Shown here: one piece after another, positions 5,387 through 6,453 of the stretch
Layout: each line of letters begins with the position of its first letter
Numbering within the stretch: position 1 is the first letter of the stretch
NCBI GenBank assembly: GCA_016765235.1
Contig: JAESQH010000024.1
Span: forward strand, 1-6,453
Direction: 5' to 3'
Length of the DNA stretch: 6,453 bases
Source of the DNA: Paracoccaceae bacterium
GTDB lineage: Bacteria; Pseudomonadota; Alphaproteobacteria; Rhodobacterales; Rhodobacteraceae
The notes under the pieces: model-generated
What the model was told of the DNA's origin: nothing
The model's database searches: none
Seen by the model: only the letters and a program-made list of their open reading frames with translations
Translations under genes and position numbers: made by a program

Positions 5387-6097
5387 ATGGTAGCGCAAAA
5401 AGGTAAAGATCTTCTGATCAAGATCGATATGGATGGTTCCGGCACGTTTGAAACGGTTGCGGGCCTTCGGGCAAGCCGCATTTCGTTTAATGCCGAAACG
5501 GTGGATGTGACGAATTTGGGCAGTGCTGGTGGTTGGCGAGAGTTGCTGGGCGGTGCCGGGGTGCGGTCTGCTTCGATCAGCGGGTCGGGGGTGTTTCGGG
5601 ATGAAAATACTGACGAGCGCGCACGGCAGATATTCTTTGATGGTGAGATTTTACCTTTTCAGGTGATCATTCCTGATTTCGGAGTTGTCGAGGGACCGTT
5701 CCAGCTGACGTCTGTGGAATATTCTGGCCAGCACGATGGCGAGGCGGCTTTAGAGTTGTCGATGGCCTCGGCTGGGGCGCTGATATTTACGGCGATTTTG
5801 ATGGTGAATCCGTACCACGGTGACGCGGAGTTGGTAATCGGCGGTGTGGCGTATGTGATGCGCCTGCCGCTGGGCGTGTTGGCGGAGCTGGAGGCTGAAA
5901 TGAATGCCGATAGCTTGATGGGCATGGTGCAACGGTTTGAAACTGGTGTATTTTCGGCGCGGGATTTGGTCTGTTTATTGAAGGCTGGATTGCGCGGTGG
6001 CGGTTGTGACGTGGCATTGGATGTTGACGGCGGGCCGATTGTAGCGGCGCAGGCGGCGGCAAAGTTGTTGGCCGTGACGTTCGCGGTGCCTGAGTGA
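5387..6097 (+). CDS. Fused major tail protein (orfg9-like, TP901-1 family) and g10-like tail chaperone
   Basis: The 236-codon frame contains two products that are separate genes in RcGTA. Residues 1-137 are the complete tail-tube protein: MVAQKGKDLLIKIDMDGSG, ETVDVTNLGSAGGWRELL, GVRSASISGSGVF, and a C-terminus ending MASAGALIFTAI, where g9 products normally stop. Residue 138 is Leu. Residues 139-236 begin MVNPYHGDAELVIGG and are a whole g10-type protein (GTA TAC-like) with a PLGVLAELEAEMNADSL helix and FSARDLVCLLKAGLRGGG. The joint is GCG ATT TTG ATG: removing one T from the TTTT run (5796-5799) would restore TGA overlapping the g10 ATG. This suggests a single-base insertion, a sequencing slip or a genuine fusion. 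Start ATG 5387 has AAAGGA at 5374-5379. The gene ends in a GTGA overlap with g10.1. Confidence 0.9.
   Translation: MVAQKGKDLLIKIDMDGSGTFETVAGLRASRISFNAETVDVTNLGSAGGWRELLGGAGVRSASISGSGVFRDENTDERARQIFFDGEILPFQVIIPDFGVVEGPFQLTSVEYSGQHDGEAALELSMASAGALIFTAILMVNPYHGDAELVIGGVAYVMRLPLGVLAELEAEMNADSLMGMVQRFETGVFSARDLVCLLKAGLRGGGCDVALDVDGGPIVAAQAAAKLLAVTFAVPE
5801..6097 (+). other. g10-like moiety with its own retained ATG, possible internal translation product
   Basis: ATG 5801 is where an independent g10 would start, giving 98 residues, the usual size of this small tail-assembly protein. No Shine-Dalgarno sequence precedes it. In the unfused arrangement it would have relied on termination at the overlapping TGA, which the present frame abolishes, so free g10 can arise only by weak internal initiation or frameshifting. 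Confidence 0.5.
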
Positions 6098-6285
6098 GCA
6101 AGGTTAACTGGCCCGCTTTGATGCGGCTTGGGCTGGTGGATTTGCGGCTGCGGCCGGATCAGTTCTGGGCGTTGACGCCAGCGGAATTGATGTTGATGGC
6201 TGGAGTGGATGGCGATGTGGCTTCGTTGTCGCGCGCCGGGTTTGCCGATTTGGCGGCGTCCTTTCCTGATGAAATTAAGGAGTGA
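6094..6285 (+). CDS. Phage tail assembly chaperone-like small protein (GTA g10.1, rcc01693 type, TIGR02216)
   Basis: This 63-residue protein matches the small protein that lies between g10 and the tape measure in RcGTA. Seen: the motif string NWPALMRLGLVDLRLRPDQF (residues 5-24), WALTPAELMLMAG (25-37) and a C-terminal FADLAASFPDE (51-61). The L-x-L-x-P-x-x-F-W-x-L-T-P-x-E pattern is the family signature. By position and family it is expected to coat the tape measure during tail assembly, like lambda gpG/gpT, and not to remain in the particle. GTG 6094 overlaps the preceding TGA as GTGA. It sits in the -1 frame relative to g10, but a TGA at 6091-6093 in its own frame prevents a G-T style frameshift fusion. 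Confidence 0.9.
   Translation: MSKVNWPALMRLGLVDLRLRPDQFWALTPAELMLMAGVDGDVASLSRAGFADLAASFPDEIKE
6277..6282 (+). promoter_or_regulatory. Strong ribosome binding site of the tape measure gene
   Basis: AAGGAG lies 5 bases before ATG 6288 and overlaps the last codons of g10.1. It is the best Shine-Dalgarno match in the window and fixes the tape measure start. Confidence 0.75.
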
Positions 6286-6287
6286 AC

Positions 6288-6453
6288 ATGGCTGTTGAGA
6301 CGGATTTGGAAAACTTGGATGGGTTGCTTGATGATCTTGAGGGATCACTGGTTGGAACGCAGGCGGCGACGCTGGCTTTTCAGCGGGAATTGGACGGGAT
6401 GAAGTTTTCTGTGGCGGGGGCGGGTGCAGAGGCGCGCGCCCTTAGCCGGAACC
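6288..6453 (+). CDS. Tail tape measure protein (GTA orfg11-like), N-terminal part
   Basis: Only the first 55 codons are inside the window; the frame runs off its end. Seen: an acidic Leu-rich helix (VETDLENLDGLLDDLEGSL, residues 3-21), then QAATLAFQRELDGMKFSV (25-42) and GAEARALSR. This resembles the opening of the short GTA tape measure, which sets tail length by spanning the tube lumen. The position immediately after g10.1 and the strong AAGGAG site support the call. Family identity rests on this short stretch plus gene order. Confidence 0.85.
   Translation, partial: MAVETDLENLDGLLDDLEGSLVGTQAATLAFQRELDGMKFSVAGAGAEARALSRN

Noticed and set aside
6058..6097. GGCAAAG near the end of g10, one base from lambda's GGGAAAG slippery site, with g10.1 in the -1 frame.
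   Set aside because: After a -1 slip the frame meets TGA at 6091-6093 before g10.1, so no G-T type fusion could form; P-site re-pairing at GGC would also be poor.
5659..6348. Long open frame on the minus strand opposite the tail genes (229 codons).
   Set aside because: It crosses several well-supported + strand genes and has a low-complexity composition without motifs.
1..6453. Search for tRNA, CRISPR, insertion sequence, attachment site, integrase or lysis genes.
   Set aside because: None is visible. The window is a continuous co-directional structural cluster, consistent with a GTA rather than an excisable prophage.

Overview
The window is an internal slice of a gene transfer agent (GTA) structural cluster of the Rhodobacter capsulatus RcGTA type. 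Such clusters are kept in the chromosomes of Rhodobacterales and other Alphaproteobacteria. Gene order, gene sizes and recognisable motifs match RcGTA orfg2 to orfg11: terminase large subunit end, portal, small coiled-coil/membrane protein (g3.5), prohead protease, major capsid protein, head-tail adaptor, stopper, tail terminator, major tail protein, two tail-assembly chaperone-like proteins (g10, g10.1) and the start of the tape measure. Base composition is moderate (roughly mid-50s % GC by eye) and the coding strand is visibly rich in G and T. This fits a marine Roseobacter-group member better than high-GC R. capsulatus, but genus cannot be read from the window. No integrase, repressor, lysis gene, tRNA or IS is present, as expected for a GTA rather than an active prophage.

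Layout: all genes are on the + strand. Positions 1-393 end the terminase. Positions 411-3622 form the head module (portal, g3.5, protease, capsid). Positions 3623-3745 are the only substantial non-coding gap and hold a rho-independent-type hairpin plus a second long hairpin. Positions 3746-4051 encode a small Ig-like protein that is not part of the RcGTA order as I know it. Positions 4048-5371 are the neck module (adaptor, stopper, tail terminator) with 4-base start/stop overlaps. Positions 5387-6453 begin the tail module.

The products should work in sequence. Terminase and portal package DNA headfuls. The protease matures the capsid, which carries a 100-residue N-terminal prodomain ending in a K/S-L junction like that of HK97. 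Adaptor, stopper and terminator build the neck, and the tail protein polymerises around the tape measure with the g10 proteins as chaperones.

The main oddities are: (1) the major tail protein (g9) and g10 frames are fused into one 236-codon frame, apparently by one extra T in a T-run at the g9/g10 junction; (2) a terminator-like hairpin sits directly after the capsid gene in mid-operon; (3) an extra Ig-like gene lies between capsid and adaptor; (4) a sharply AT-rich block covers the g3.5/protease junction; (5) a 30-codon signal-peptide-like frame overlaps the capsid-downstream hairpins.
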